Virus record (IMG/VR): IMGVR_UViG_3300022926_000030
Coordinates: 1 to 48,262 of that record
Source of the DNA: a virus
Strand: one strand, 5' to 3'
Length of the DNA stretch: 48,262 nt
Shown here: positions 33,424-42,400 of the stretch, in pieces
Position numbering within the stretch: position 1 is the first letter of the stretch
Layout of the letters: every line of letters starts with the position of its first letter
Notes under the pieces: model-generated
Told to the model about the DNA's origin: nothing
Seen by the model: only the letters and a program-made list of their open reading frames with translations
Databases searched by the model: none
Translations under genes and position numbers: made by a program

Positions 33424-33832
33424 CTTTTTTCATGTCCTGTATCATCTTTTGTAGTTCTGCAGTAGAACCAACAAAAAGATTATTGGTTGTTATATTTTTA
33501 GTATCATTTTGTTTACCTGGAGTATCAATATCTCTTATCTTTTTTTGTAAATCCATTAAATCTTTATTTGCATCAACTATTGTCTTCATAAGAGTACTCA
33601 TAACCTCAAATGCTCTAGGATGCTGAGACTGATCAGCTATTTCTGCTAATTTTTGAAGTGAATCAGTGCCTGTATCAATTATATCTCTAATATTTGCTCT
33701 AGCATATGTAAAATCTTCAGTCGCTGAATCATCATGAGCTGCATTTATCATGGATTTAACTGGATCATATACTTCCATTTGACGCATATTTAAAGCATCT
33801 CCAATTGAATCATTCTTTTTTTCTTCACTCAT
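33416..33832 (-). CDS. 16: Terminase small subunit (gp16)
   Basis: 138 residues. FTYARANIRDIIDTGTDSLQKLAEIADQSQHPRAFEVMSTLMKTI is the gp16 helical core, followed by coiled-coil-like DANKDLMDLQKKI and the C-terminal segment NNLFVGSTAELQKMI. It regulates gp17 and DNA recognition. It is placed between gp15 and gp17 as in T4, with stop/start overlaps on both sides (TAATG with gp15). Confidence 0.92.
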   Translation of the reverse strand: MSEEKKNDSIGDALNMRQMEVYDPVKSMINAAHDDSATEDFTYARANIRDIIDTGTDSLQKLAEIADQSQHPRAFEVMSTLMKTIVDANKDLMDLQKKIRDIDTPGKQNDTKNITTNNLFVGSTAELQKMIQDMKKDV

Positions 33833-34674
33833 TATTCAGTAGGTCCTAAAAATTCAATTTGTGTTATGTATCCAAAATCATCATCTACTTCAATGTCTGC
33901 ATAAGGAATTGTTATAGAAACATTTGATGTTGGTGTTCCATTTGCTGTTAATCCAGGTTGAACGGTAACTCTATCAATTGGATCTGTGTTTCCAACAGCA
34001 GTTCTTAGTTGACCATCAGCAACATTTGGAATATAAAAAGTAGTATTAGCAAATTTAATAATACCGGTTTTCTTAACTGGACCATAGATATAACCTTTCA
34101 TAGTAAAATCCATTGTCCATATTAAAGAATCTCTTTTCTTATAATCATCTTCATATATATCTTGAATATCAATATTATTCATAATAACAGGTATATCCAT
34201 TTTTATATTCATTTCAGGAATAAGATTTACCGTAGTAGTCCATTCCGGAGTAAAAAATGGAAGTATTTGTTCTACTATTTTTGTTCCATCTTCTGCATTT
34301 TTAACATAGATAAAAAGTTTAAATTGTAAATTATATGGAACTGGATTATATTGATATTTTAATTTATCAGCATCATCAGCATCTTTTCTAGCTACTCTAT
34401 TAATAGTAGGCAATTTTCTGGTACCATCATATTCCATTTTAACCATTTCAAATGACATTCTTGGAAGTAAAATGGCGGCTTGTCTATCAATTTCTGGATC
34501 AGCAGCTATTCTGGTAAGAACTTTTTCCTTTGGTGCATATGATAATGGAACTTTTAATAATTGAACTGTTGTACCAGCAGCGTTAGTTCTGGTAATATGA
34601 ATATCATTAAATAAAGTTCCAAATAATATTACATATTTTCTAATTGTGCTGAAATAAAATGTGTTACCGAACAT
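33832..34674 (-). CDS. 15: Tail sheath stabiliser / tail terminator (gp15)
   Basis: 280 residues. FYFSTIRKYVILFGTLFNDIHITR, VPLSYAPKEKVLTRI, ILLPRMSFEM, YQYNPVPYNLQFKLFIYVKNAEDGTKIVEQILPFFTPEWTT and DYKKRDSLIWTMDFTMKGYIYGPV match gp15. It caps the assembled tail and joins it to the neck. The start overlaps the gp14 stop (TAATG). Confidence 0.93.
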   Translation of the reverse strand: MFGNTFYFSTIRKYVILFGTLFNDIHITRTNAAGTTVQLLKVPLSYAPKEKVLTRIAADPEIDRQAAILLPRMSFEMVKMEYDGTRKLPTINRVARKDADDADKLKYQYNPVPYNLQFKLFIYVKNAEDGTKIVEQILPFFTPEWTTTVNLIPEMNIKMDIPVIMNNIDIQDIYEDDYKKRDSLIWTMDFTMKGYIYGPVKKTGIIKFANTTFYIPNVADGQLRTAVGNTDPIDRVTVQPGLTANGTPTSNVSITIPYADIEVDDDFGYITQIEFLGPTE

Positions 34675-35399
34675 TAATATGTACCACCCTCTGAGAATGG
34701 ATCTCTTTCTGTAAAGTCTAAGAAATTATCAGACTCGGTTTGAATATCTTCATTATCAGCTAAAGCATCAATTTGGCCTGCTGAATAACCTTCTACTACT
34801 ATATAGTCAGCATTTTCATCGAGCAATCTATCACCATTTTCATCAAGTATAGCCCAATCAAATATGTTAAGACTAAACTTGGTTTGGATTTGATCAATTT
34901 CTTCTATTCCAGTATTAAATACTTCTGATGAATATTCAAATAGTTCACATGTTAATTCATATGTTTGAAGAGCTCCAAGCTGATAAAAGAATTCTTTATT
35001 TTCAACATATTTAATTTCAAATGCTTTTTTATTAAGTGGAAAATATATTAAATCACCTTCATTTGGTCTTAATATATTAGTAAATGTTTGTACTTCATCA
35101 TTAAATACTCTCTGAGCTACAGAGAATGTTACTTGATCTCTAATTTCAAGACCAAACTTAGACATGAAAACACCATCTCCAGAAAATCCATTTACACTCT
35201 TAATATACATTTCAATCATATAAGCAGAATTATATTGTGAAATAGAATCTGATTGATAAATTGGATCTTGATCTACAAGTGTTCTAGGAAGATAATACAT
35301 ATCTTCACCATAAATTTTTATTGACTCGATAACCAAATTTTCGAGAAGTAATTGCTCTTGACTATTTTTAAAATTATTAAAGAAAAAATTTGTAGCCAT
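34674..35399 (-). CDS. 14: Neck protein (gp14)
   Basis: 241 residues. FNNFKNSQEQLLLENLVIESIKIYGEDMYYLPRTL, YMIEMYIKSVNGFSGDGVFMSKFGLEIRDQVTFSVA, RPNEGDLIYFPLNKKAFEIKYVE and YELTCELFEYSSE are gp14 segments. It completes the head-tail connector with gp13. The C-terminal repeat-like DENGDRLLDENAD precedes a short acidic tail. Confidence 0.93.
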   Translation of the reverse strand: MATNFFFNNFKNSQEQLLLENLVIESIKIYGEDMYYLPRTLVDQDPIYQSDSISQYNSAYMIEMYIKSVNGFSGDGVFMSKFGLEIRDQVTFSVAQRVFNDEVQTFTNILRPNEGDLIYFPLNKKAFEIKYVENKEFFYQLGALQTYELTCELFEYSSEVFNTGIEEIDQIQTKFSLNIFDWAILDENGDRLLDENADYIVVEGYSAGQIDALADNEDIQTESDNFLDFTERDPFSEGGTY

Positions 35400-35410
35400 A
35401 TGTATACATT

Positions 35411-36151
35411 TTATCCTATCATATCCGTAACCGGTAAGCTAAATGATGAAATCATTTCTTTTTCTAATTCATTGATTTCATCAATTGATTCGTTATAGAT
35501 CTGTTGACCATTAAAAGTTAGACCACCAGGAAGTTGCATTCCATTATATTTCTTTAAATTATTACCCCATTGTCTTTTTACAAGAGCAGTACAATATCTG
35601 GCTAGCCATCTATCACCCCATGCATCGGTATAGATATCAGGATCTACTACTTGATATGCTTCAACTATTAAATATTGACCAACATCTACCTTATCCCAAT
35701 CCATATCAATATGAAGAATGTCTCTATGTCTATTATATCTTAATGGCTGTTTTCCAACTAGCATATATTCTAAAAATTGAATATGCTGCATTGCCATAAA
35801 ATAAGGAATCATAGATACAGAAGTGAGTGTATATAAATCATTTAAAGCAATTTGATAACGAATATTAAAAAGATTATTTGTTCCAACATTATTTCCAATA
35901 TCAAATAAATTTACTACACCAATTATATTTTCTGGCATAGTTATATATTTGTTGGTTTTATCATCAGCCGTTATAACATGCTTATAATATGTTTTTTCTG
36001 AACCATCAAAATGATAGTCCCAGTAGTATTTTAAAGCCTCATCAATGCGATCATCTACTTGATCATCATCAACATTGATTTCTATAACAGGCTTGCCTAG
36101 ATTTCTAAGGCAATATTCCTTAAATTCTGCTCTGGATGTAGGTACGGCCAT
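35411..36151 (-). CDS. 13: Neck protein (gp13)
   Basis: 246 residues. FKEYCLRNLGKPVIEINVDDDQVDDRIDEALKYYWDYHFDG, ENIIGVVNLF, YNRHRDILHIDMDW, LIVEAYQVVDPD, WLARYCTALVKRQWGNNLKKYNGMQLPGGL mark gp13. It is the first gene of the head/tail series, transcribed from a bidirectional late-promoter region. Its leader (AGGGG, then ATG) mirrors that of the divergent plus-strand gene. Confidence 0.93.
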   Translation of the reverse strand: MAVPTSRAEFKEYCLRNLGKPVIEINVDDDQVDDRIDEALKYYWDYHFDGSEKTYYKHVITADDKTNKYITMPENIIGVVNLFDIGNNVGTNNLFNIRYQIALNDLYTLTSVSMIPYFMAMQHIQFLEYMLVGKQPLRYNRHRDILHIDMDWDKVDVGQYLIVEAYQVVDPDIYTDAWGDRWLARYCTALVKRQWGNNLKKYNGMQLPGGLTFNGQQIYNESIDEINELEKEMISSFSLPVTDMIG

Positions 36152-36157
36152 TAGAAA

Positions 36158-36228
36158 CCCCTATAAATAGTTATGTGTTTTATCTATTTATAAATATAAA
36201 AATTGATATTGTAAGATATTTATAGGGG
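36158..36228. promoter_or_regulatory. Symmetric bidirectional late-promoter region
   Basis: The region holds two minus-strand boxes (36185-36192, 36217-36224) and two plus-strand boxes (36162-36169, 36189-36196), all perfect TATAAATA. The central two form the palindrome TATTTATAAATA. The outer arms CCCCTATAAATA (36158-36169) and TATTTATAGGGG (36217-36228) are a perfect 12-bp inverted repeat that also contains the Shine-Dalgarno of gp13 and of the plus-strand gene. Confidence 0.85.
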
Positions 36229-36233
36229 TCTAA

Positions 36234-36608
36234 ATGTACGATTTAGTTATTACCAGATACTTAAACTCAAATTCTTCAATAGTGCCATTATCTGAATGGT
36301 CCGAATCTGAAAAAGAGGTATCAAAATCTTTTAATGGGCAACTAAACTATTACCTTTCTATAAAAAACTATACAACTTCATACACATCAAACGATTCTAT
36401 TACCGTATTAACATATTCAAATATAGAAACAATCGATGATGCTAAAAGTTTGAATAACTTCAGAGACCCAAATACAAATCAAACTAATGTGAAAACACCA
36501 TATTATAATCTTTTAAGATCAAAAAACACATCAAATTATAATAGAGTAACGAAAGAAATATTTCAAAATAGAAATATGATAGAACTACTTGAAGATAAGA
36601 CTTTTTAA
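36234..36608 (+). CDS. Hypothetical plus-strand protein (124 aa)
   Basis: The only supported plus-strand gene to the right of 2,367. ATG at 36234 follows AGGGGTCTAA. The product is Ser/Asn/Thr/Tyr-rich, with no recognised motif (MYDLVITRYLNSNSS...). Plus-strand late boxes at 36162 and 36189 predict late expression. Its last 24 bases overlap the convergent PP-loop gene. It may be a minor virion protein; that is a guess from timing only. Confidence 0.7.
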   Translation: MYDLVITRYLNSNSSIVPLSEWSESEKEVSKSFNGQLNYYLSIKNYTTSYTSNDSITVLTYSNIETIDDAKSLNNFRDPNTNQTNVKTPYYNLLRSKNTSNYNRVTKEIFQNRNMIELLEDKTF

Positions 36609-37814
36609 ATTACCTATTAGATAGTTCTGTGTCTCTAACAAACCGCCAATAAATTTAATTGGTAATCTTTTATATTTTTCACGAATATATTCTCCGTGAG
36701 ATTTCATTTGATCATATCCATACACTATATAATTTAAATTTTTAAAAATTTCAAATTCTGGATTTACATTGCCAATTTTTTCTGCGGAAAATGTCTTTTG
36801 CCAATTTGGATATATTACAGGATCAATATAATTTCTTTTAAAAAATACAGTTTTATTATGCATATCAAAATTTTGTTGAATTGGACTCTTCCCACCAACA
36901 AAAAAAGATAATACAGTTTTCAAATATTCATTATCATTTTTCATCTTATCTAATATTAAATGAGACTGTTTTACTGGTATTAGAGGCATATCTTTAGACC
37001 AATAAAAATCTTCAATTTCTATATTTGGATCAGTGTACCCCATTCTTGATAATTTTACATTTGGATATAAAAAATCTTGAAATGTAAAATAAAGATTCCA
37101 TTCTCTGTCCATTCTTAGATTTGGTTTTTCATTTCCTCTTATTAAAGCAACTTTATTTTTATTATTATTCTGTTGATTGTATATTGCAGTATAAGGTGTA
37201 AATGATCTATATGCTTTTGATAGCAATGTATGGCTATTATGATATTTGTTTCCAAGAAAATCAAATTTCTTATTAACAATTTGATCATACGCATAATCTG
37301 ATGTATCTACAAATGTTATTTTTGTATTAGGACTTTTTTGCTTAACTTTTTTTAAAATTGGTTTAGCAGCATATTCATATTCTAATAATATCTTAATACT
37401 TGGAAATTTATTAAAAATATCTCTATCAACACTCTTTAGTGCCTTATCATAATTATAATTTTGTATCTCATCAATGAATATATCATTTTCTAGAAATGTA
37501 TTTAAAACTTGAGTGGAATCAGCACCGCCAGAAAAAAGTAATATGAGATAATCATATTCATCTCTTAATTGTTGCGCTCTTATCTTATATAATTCGTTTA
37601 TTGAAAATGTAGGATTTATCCTCCAATCTATAGATTGAAAGACTTCATTATGAAAATTATATAATGTATTTGGAATATTTTTTATTTGTTCATCATTACA
37701 GTTTTCTAAAATATAATCAAACATATCTTCTTTAGTAGAAAATATTTGATTATTATACTGATAATAACCAAACTTAGGGTTGTATAGATTTCCATTCATT
37801 ATTAATATACTCAT
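36585..37814 (-). CDS. PP-loop (N-type) ATPase of unknown function
   Basis: 409 residues. LILLFSGGADSTQVLNTF contains the SGGxDS PP-loop (95-100) of ATP pyrophosphatases, as in QueC, TilS and asparagine synthetase. An aromatic, basic C-terminal half follows, including NYIVYGYDQMKSHGEYIREKY. The N-terminal 80 residues resemble no glutaminase domain I know. ATG at 37814 and a second ATG at 37,799 are both possible; the gene overlaps the upstream one by about 40 bases. Such enzymes adenylate a carbonyl or carboxyl group. The substrate is unknown. Confidence 0.75.
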   Translation of the reverse strand: MSILIMNGNLYNPKFGYYQYNNQIFSTKEDMFDYILENCNDEQIKNIPNTLYNFHNEVFQSIDWRINPTFSINELYKIRAQQLRDEYDYLILLFSGGADSTQVLNTFLENDIFIDEIQNYNYDKALKSVDRDIFNKFPSIKILLEYEYAAKPILKKVKQKSPNTKITFVDTSDYAYDQIVNKKFDFLGNKYHNSHTLLSKAYRSFTPYTAIYNQQNNNKNKVALIRGNEKPNLRMDREWNLYFTFQDFLYPNVKLSRMGYTDPNIEIEDFYWSKDMPLIPVKQSHLILDKMKNDNEYLKTVLSFFVGGKSPIQQNFDMHNKTVFFKRNYIDPVIYPNWQKTFSAEKIGNVNPEFEIFKNLNYIVYGYDQMKSHGEYIREKYKRLPIKFIGGLLETQNYLIGNLKSLIFK

Positions 37815-38604
37815 TCACATATTTTGTGTCATAACATCTATCTTCACGACCAAATCTTTTTAATACTGCTTTATATATCGAATCACTACATACTTTTTCT
37901 AAAATAGGAATAATAGACATAGCAAATTTTTCATGTCTTTTACTACTAAAAAATATTGATATACTCATCATATCAGTTTTTAATAAAGATTTTCCAACTT
38001 TGACTGATGCTGCTGGCAGAAAAATAAAATTAGTTTCTCCACTTGCAATCGATCTATTAATATCAGACATTTTAGTGTATAAAACAGGTTTCATTAAACC
38101 AAAAATATTATTATTTTTTAAAAATCTTTCAGTTAAAAATTTACTTGCAGCACTACTTGTATAATCTGCATAAAATTTACTATCACCAGTTTTAATATTA
38201 TTAATTAAATCTTTTACTGTTTTAATATTTGATTTCTTATCAATCATTAAACTCCAATATACACCAGAAGTACCATATATTATAGTAAAATCTTTACTTT
38301 TGTCATACTTTGTTTTTGTTTTTGTAATTCTATTAAATGTAAAATCTGAACTTGCACCATATATTAGAGATTTTTCTTTTGCAATAAATCCTCTAGAAAT
38401 TGCTGCTTCACCTTTAGCACCAGTAATCTGAGAATAAACATAAGTATGTTTACTATCATAATGATTCATAGTATCTAATAGAATTTTTAGAGTAACACCA
38501 GGAGGTCCACCCATTCTATACTTGTTATAAACATTCACTTTTTCTTTATCACTTGCAATTGCAATAGATGAAAATAACATAGTAAAAATCATAATAAATT
38601 TAAT
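37774..38604 (-). CDS. TctC/Bug-like periplasmic solute-binding protein
   Basis: 276 residues from the ATG at 38604, with GAGGTG 4-5 bases upstream; an in-frame ATG at 38,619 is the alternative. A signal peptide is clear: MIKF, a hydrophobic core and a probable cleavage after AIAS/ASD. GGPPGVTLKILLDTM, ITGAKGEAAISRGFIAKEKSLIYGASS and the central IIYGTSGVYWSLMID follow the tripartite tricarboxylate receptor (TctC, Bug) outline. That receptor normally captures a carboxylate in the periplasm. It is rare in a phage. It lies in the accessory strip between the PP-loop gene and the Hint gene. Confidence 0.68.
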   Translation of the reverse strand: MKFIMIFTMLFSSIAIASDKEKVNVYNKYRMGGPPGVTLKILLDTMNHYDSKHTYVYSQITGAKGEAAISRGFIAKEKSLIYGASSDFTFNRITKTKTKYDKSKDFTIIYGTSGVYWSLMIDKKSNIKTVKDLINNIKTGDSKFYADYTSSAASKFLTERFLKNNNIFGLMKPVLYTKMSDINRSIASGETNFIFLPAASVKVGKSLLKTDMMSISIFFSSKRHEKFAMSIIPILEKVCSDSIYKAVLKRFGREDRCYDTKYVNEYINNEWKSIQP

Positions 38605-38615
38605 CATAAAACACC

Positions 38616-39407
38616 TCATGGAATTTCGTTTGGATTTTCTGTCCTATATTTGATATATTGTGATAATAATTCTGGTAAACTATCCATTGAATTGGATATA
38701 TCATTGTTTATAATATCATCCCAATTAAAATTATAATTATTAGTTGATTCGTTTGAATCGGAATCTACAAGATAACCATTCACAACTATTAAACCTTTAT
38801 TTTCTACAACAGGTGAGTATAAAGTATAATCGGGAGCAGTTATTCCAGTAAGAACCGGTTTATTAGTTTTCCATCCAGTTACATGTGCAAATTGTTCTTC
38901 TCTATCAACAGAACCAATAAAGGCATTATCAATATTGTTAATAACTGGACTATTGGCAATGGAGCAAGAAGTTTGTAAATCATTTTTATCCATCACCCAA
39001 AAATAATCACCTTCATTTCTTCTAACCCATAAGCAATGATCAGAAGAAAATGAAAGACTTCCATCATACATCTCATACATTCTTCTAAATCCAAGTTTAG
39101 TTATATGTAAGTGAGATAAAGCAGAAGGACCATCTGATGTAAAAATCATATCGCCAGTTTCTAATTCGTGTATCCATTTCCATGAAAGATCAGACATGAG
39201 AACTGCTGATGTTCTTGAAAAACATTTAACAACTGGTGGTGTAAAGGCATATATTGCATTATACATTCCTTGTAGATCATAAGCAGAATAAGCAGAGTTA
39301 TTATTAAGAATTGTACGCATAGACAAAAAATTCTTGCTCATAGTGCCATAACCAGAATAATTTGCATTCCAATAATTAACAGATGAATTTACGTCTTCAT
39401 TTGCCAT
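38616..39407 (-). CDS. Hint (hedgehog/intein-type) domain protein
   Basis: 263 residues. Residues 62-215 look like a Hint self-processing domain: Cys62 at the splice-type junction (VVK-CFSRTSAV), a DLSWKWIHELETGDMIFTSDG strand pair, the block-B-like His124 (SSDHCLWV) and the closing LIVVNGYLVDS. The preceding 61 residues look like a small structural segment (SYSAYDLQGMYNAIYAF-like). The remainder is a Ser/Asn-rich acidic tail. No C-terminal HN-Cys/Ser is visible, so N-terminal cleavage (hedgehog-like) is more likely than full splicing. It is joined by TAATG to the long fibre gene. Confidence 0.7.
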   Translation of the reverse strand: MANEDVNSSVNYWNANYSGYGTMSKNFLSMRTILNNNSAYSAYDLQGMYNAIYAFTPPVVKCFSRTSAVLMSDLSWKWIHELETGDMIFTSDGPSALSHLHITKLGFRRMYEMYDGSLSFSSDHCLWVRRNEGDYFWVMDKNDLQTSCSIANSPVINNIDNAFIGSVDREEQFAHVTGWKTNKPVLTGITAPDYTLYSPVVENKGLIVVNGYLVDSDSNESTNNYNFNWDDIINNDISNSMDSLPELLSQYIKYRTENPNEIP

Positions 39408-42400
39408 TATTTTTTACCTTTTAATTCTTCTATTTCCATTTTTAATTCTTTAATAGCTTCAATTAAAAGACCAACCATATTTCCATATGCAACACTTTTA
39501 ATTCCTTCATTATTTGTTAATATAACTTCCGGAATAATTTCTTCAACTTCTTGTGCAATTACACCCATTTGATATTCTTCATCTTTAATAAAGTTTACAC
39601 CACGAAGGCTTGTTACTTTATTTAATGCATTATCAATTGTTTTTATTTCTTTCTTTAATCTAACATCAGAATAAGCAGTTATATTTCCAGCTGCTGTTAA
39701 ATTTCCGGAAGAATCAAGTTGTAACTTATTAGCGCCTGCAACATGCCATATATAACTTCCGCCTGTTACCTCATAAAATAAAAAACTACCAGTATCATTA
39801 TTTAAAACGGCATTTGTTCCATCATGATAAATTTTTAAATCCCCGCCGGTTCCTAATTGAATTTGCTTACTATCTTGCCATAGTGTATTTGCTGTAACAG
39901 TATCATTAGCCGTTCTTTTCATATATAATGTATTTGATTCTGTTTCAGTATAGTATCTGCCATCATGAGTATGACTATCATCGGCTACTGTTACTGATAG
40001 TGTAGCATTACCTAAGTTAGTAAATGTTGCTGAACCACTAGCATCACCGGACAATGTTAATGTCGGATCTGATGTTGCAATTGTTGCTAGTGATATATTA
40101 CCAGAACCATCAACACTTGCGCTACCTGTAACTGCACCTGTTAGGCTGAGTGTACGAGCAGTTGCCCATTTAGTGGCTGTTGCTGCATTGCCAGTGACAC
40201 TAATACCCCATGTTCCTGTATTTTTAACTACTTGATATCCATTTACGTATAATTCGGCTCCTGGCATGTCGTAATATGAACCATTATAATAAAGATAGTT
40301 TGATCCCGAATTTCCTAAAAATATAACACCTGTTGTGACAGCATCAGAACGATAAGTTGTGATATCTCCAGTTAAACTTAAGCCACCAGTTAAATATAAG
40401 CCATCAAATGTTGGAGCGTTTGATGTTCCTAAATTTTGATTGATTGTGTACGGTAGTCTAGCAGCATTTAGAGTGCCCGAAGATATGTTGCTTGCATTAG
40501 TAGCATAAGAAATAGCATTAGAGTAAGCTGTTGCTGCTTTTGTATCTGAATATCCTGTATAATAAGAAGCAGCTTGCCCATTAAAATATGTTGCATTGTT
40601 AGAACTTAGAGTTCCAATATAACTCGAATTAACATATAATCCAGTGCCATTAGCTACAATACCAGTATTAGCTAATACAGAAATGGATCCTGATGTTGTA
40701 ACTGTTCCTGTTAAACCATTGCCACCAGAAACTGATGTAACTTTAGCTTGTGTATATGTTGTAGAAATTTGGCTTCCTTGCCAAGTGCCAGTTGATATAG
40801 TACCAACACCAGTTATGCCTGTGTATGAACCATTGATTCTTCCACTAGGTACTGTACCATTTCCAAGATTTGATGCATTTGCGGAAAATGTAGTAGCATT
40901 AGAATAAGCAGTACCTGCTATTGTTCCAGCATAGGATACAGCATTAGAATAAGCAGTACCTGCTATTGTTCCAGCATAGCTAATTGCATTAGAATAAGCA
41001 GTACCTGCTATTGTTCCAGCATAGGATACAGCATTAGAATAAGCGGCTTCTGCTTTTGTATCTGAATATCCTGTATAATAAGAAGCAGCTTGTCCATTAA
41101 AATATGTTGCATTATTGGCATTTATGGTTGCAATATAAGCAGTATTTACATAAGTGCCAGTGCCATTAGCTACAATACCAGTATTAGCTAATACAGAAAT
41201 GGATCCTGATGTTGTAACTGTTCCTGTTAAACCATTACCACCAGATATTGACGTGATTTTAGCTTGTGTATATGTTGTAGATATTTGGCTTCCTTGCCAA
41301 GTACCAGTTGATATAGTGCCAACACCTGTTATACCTGTATATGAACCAGCAATTCTAGCAGATGCAACAGTTCCAGTAGATAAATTAGTTGCATTTGTGT
41401 AATAAGAAGCTAACTGGCCATTGAGATATGTAGAATTATTTGATGCCCCAGTAAAAATTGTTGAATTTACAGTTGCACCACCACCGATTTGAATAGTAGA
41501 ATTATTGACTGTAGTAGTTACTGAACCATTTGTTGATATAAATGTTCCATTTGTTACTGTAAGATTAGCAACAGAAACATTTGTATTAGAAGTAATAGTA
41601 ACTAAATTACCGGAAAGAGTTGTATTTGAACTGGTAGTATTTGCTCTAATACTAATTGCAGTAATTGAAGAATTAGATTTAAATGACTGAGTGTTTGATG
41701 TTATTGAAACACCATCACCACCATCAGAAACAGTAAATGTGTTTGTTGTGATAGAACCAACAAATAATTCATCAAACCATTTTTCTGAACTACCAAGATC
41801 TGCTGACAAATTTGTTGTTGGAATAATACTACTAGCAGGCGCAATTGTTCCTGTAATAAATCCTGTTATTGTTATATTTTCAGTTTCAATGTCATCAGAC
41901 CAAATTTTTAATGGTCTATGAGATGTATTGCCTACTGTATAAGATGAATCAGTAGAAAATCTGATTCCTTTTACTGTTGTTGTATCGCCGGAAAAAGTAG
42001 AATTTGTTGTTGCTGTTATAAACCCGGTTACACTAGTATTTCCTACGGCCAGTGTATTATTTAAAGTAGTAGCACCAGTTACATCTAATGTACTTCTTAA
42101 AGTAGTAGCCCCACCAATGTTGGCAGTTGATGATGCATTGATAAATCCTGTAATATTAGTATTAGCTAAAGAAGTATTACCAGCAGATAAAGTATTATTT
42201 AAAGTAGTAGCACCAGTTACATCTAATGTACTTCTTAAAGTAGTAGCTCCTCCAACGTTGGCAGTTGAGGTTGTATTAATATAGCCGGTGATATTAGTAT
42301 TAGCTAAAGAAGTATTACCAGCAGATAAAGTATTATTTAAAGTAGTAGCACCAGTTACATCTAATGTACTTCTTAAAGTAGTAGCACCACCTACATTAGC

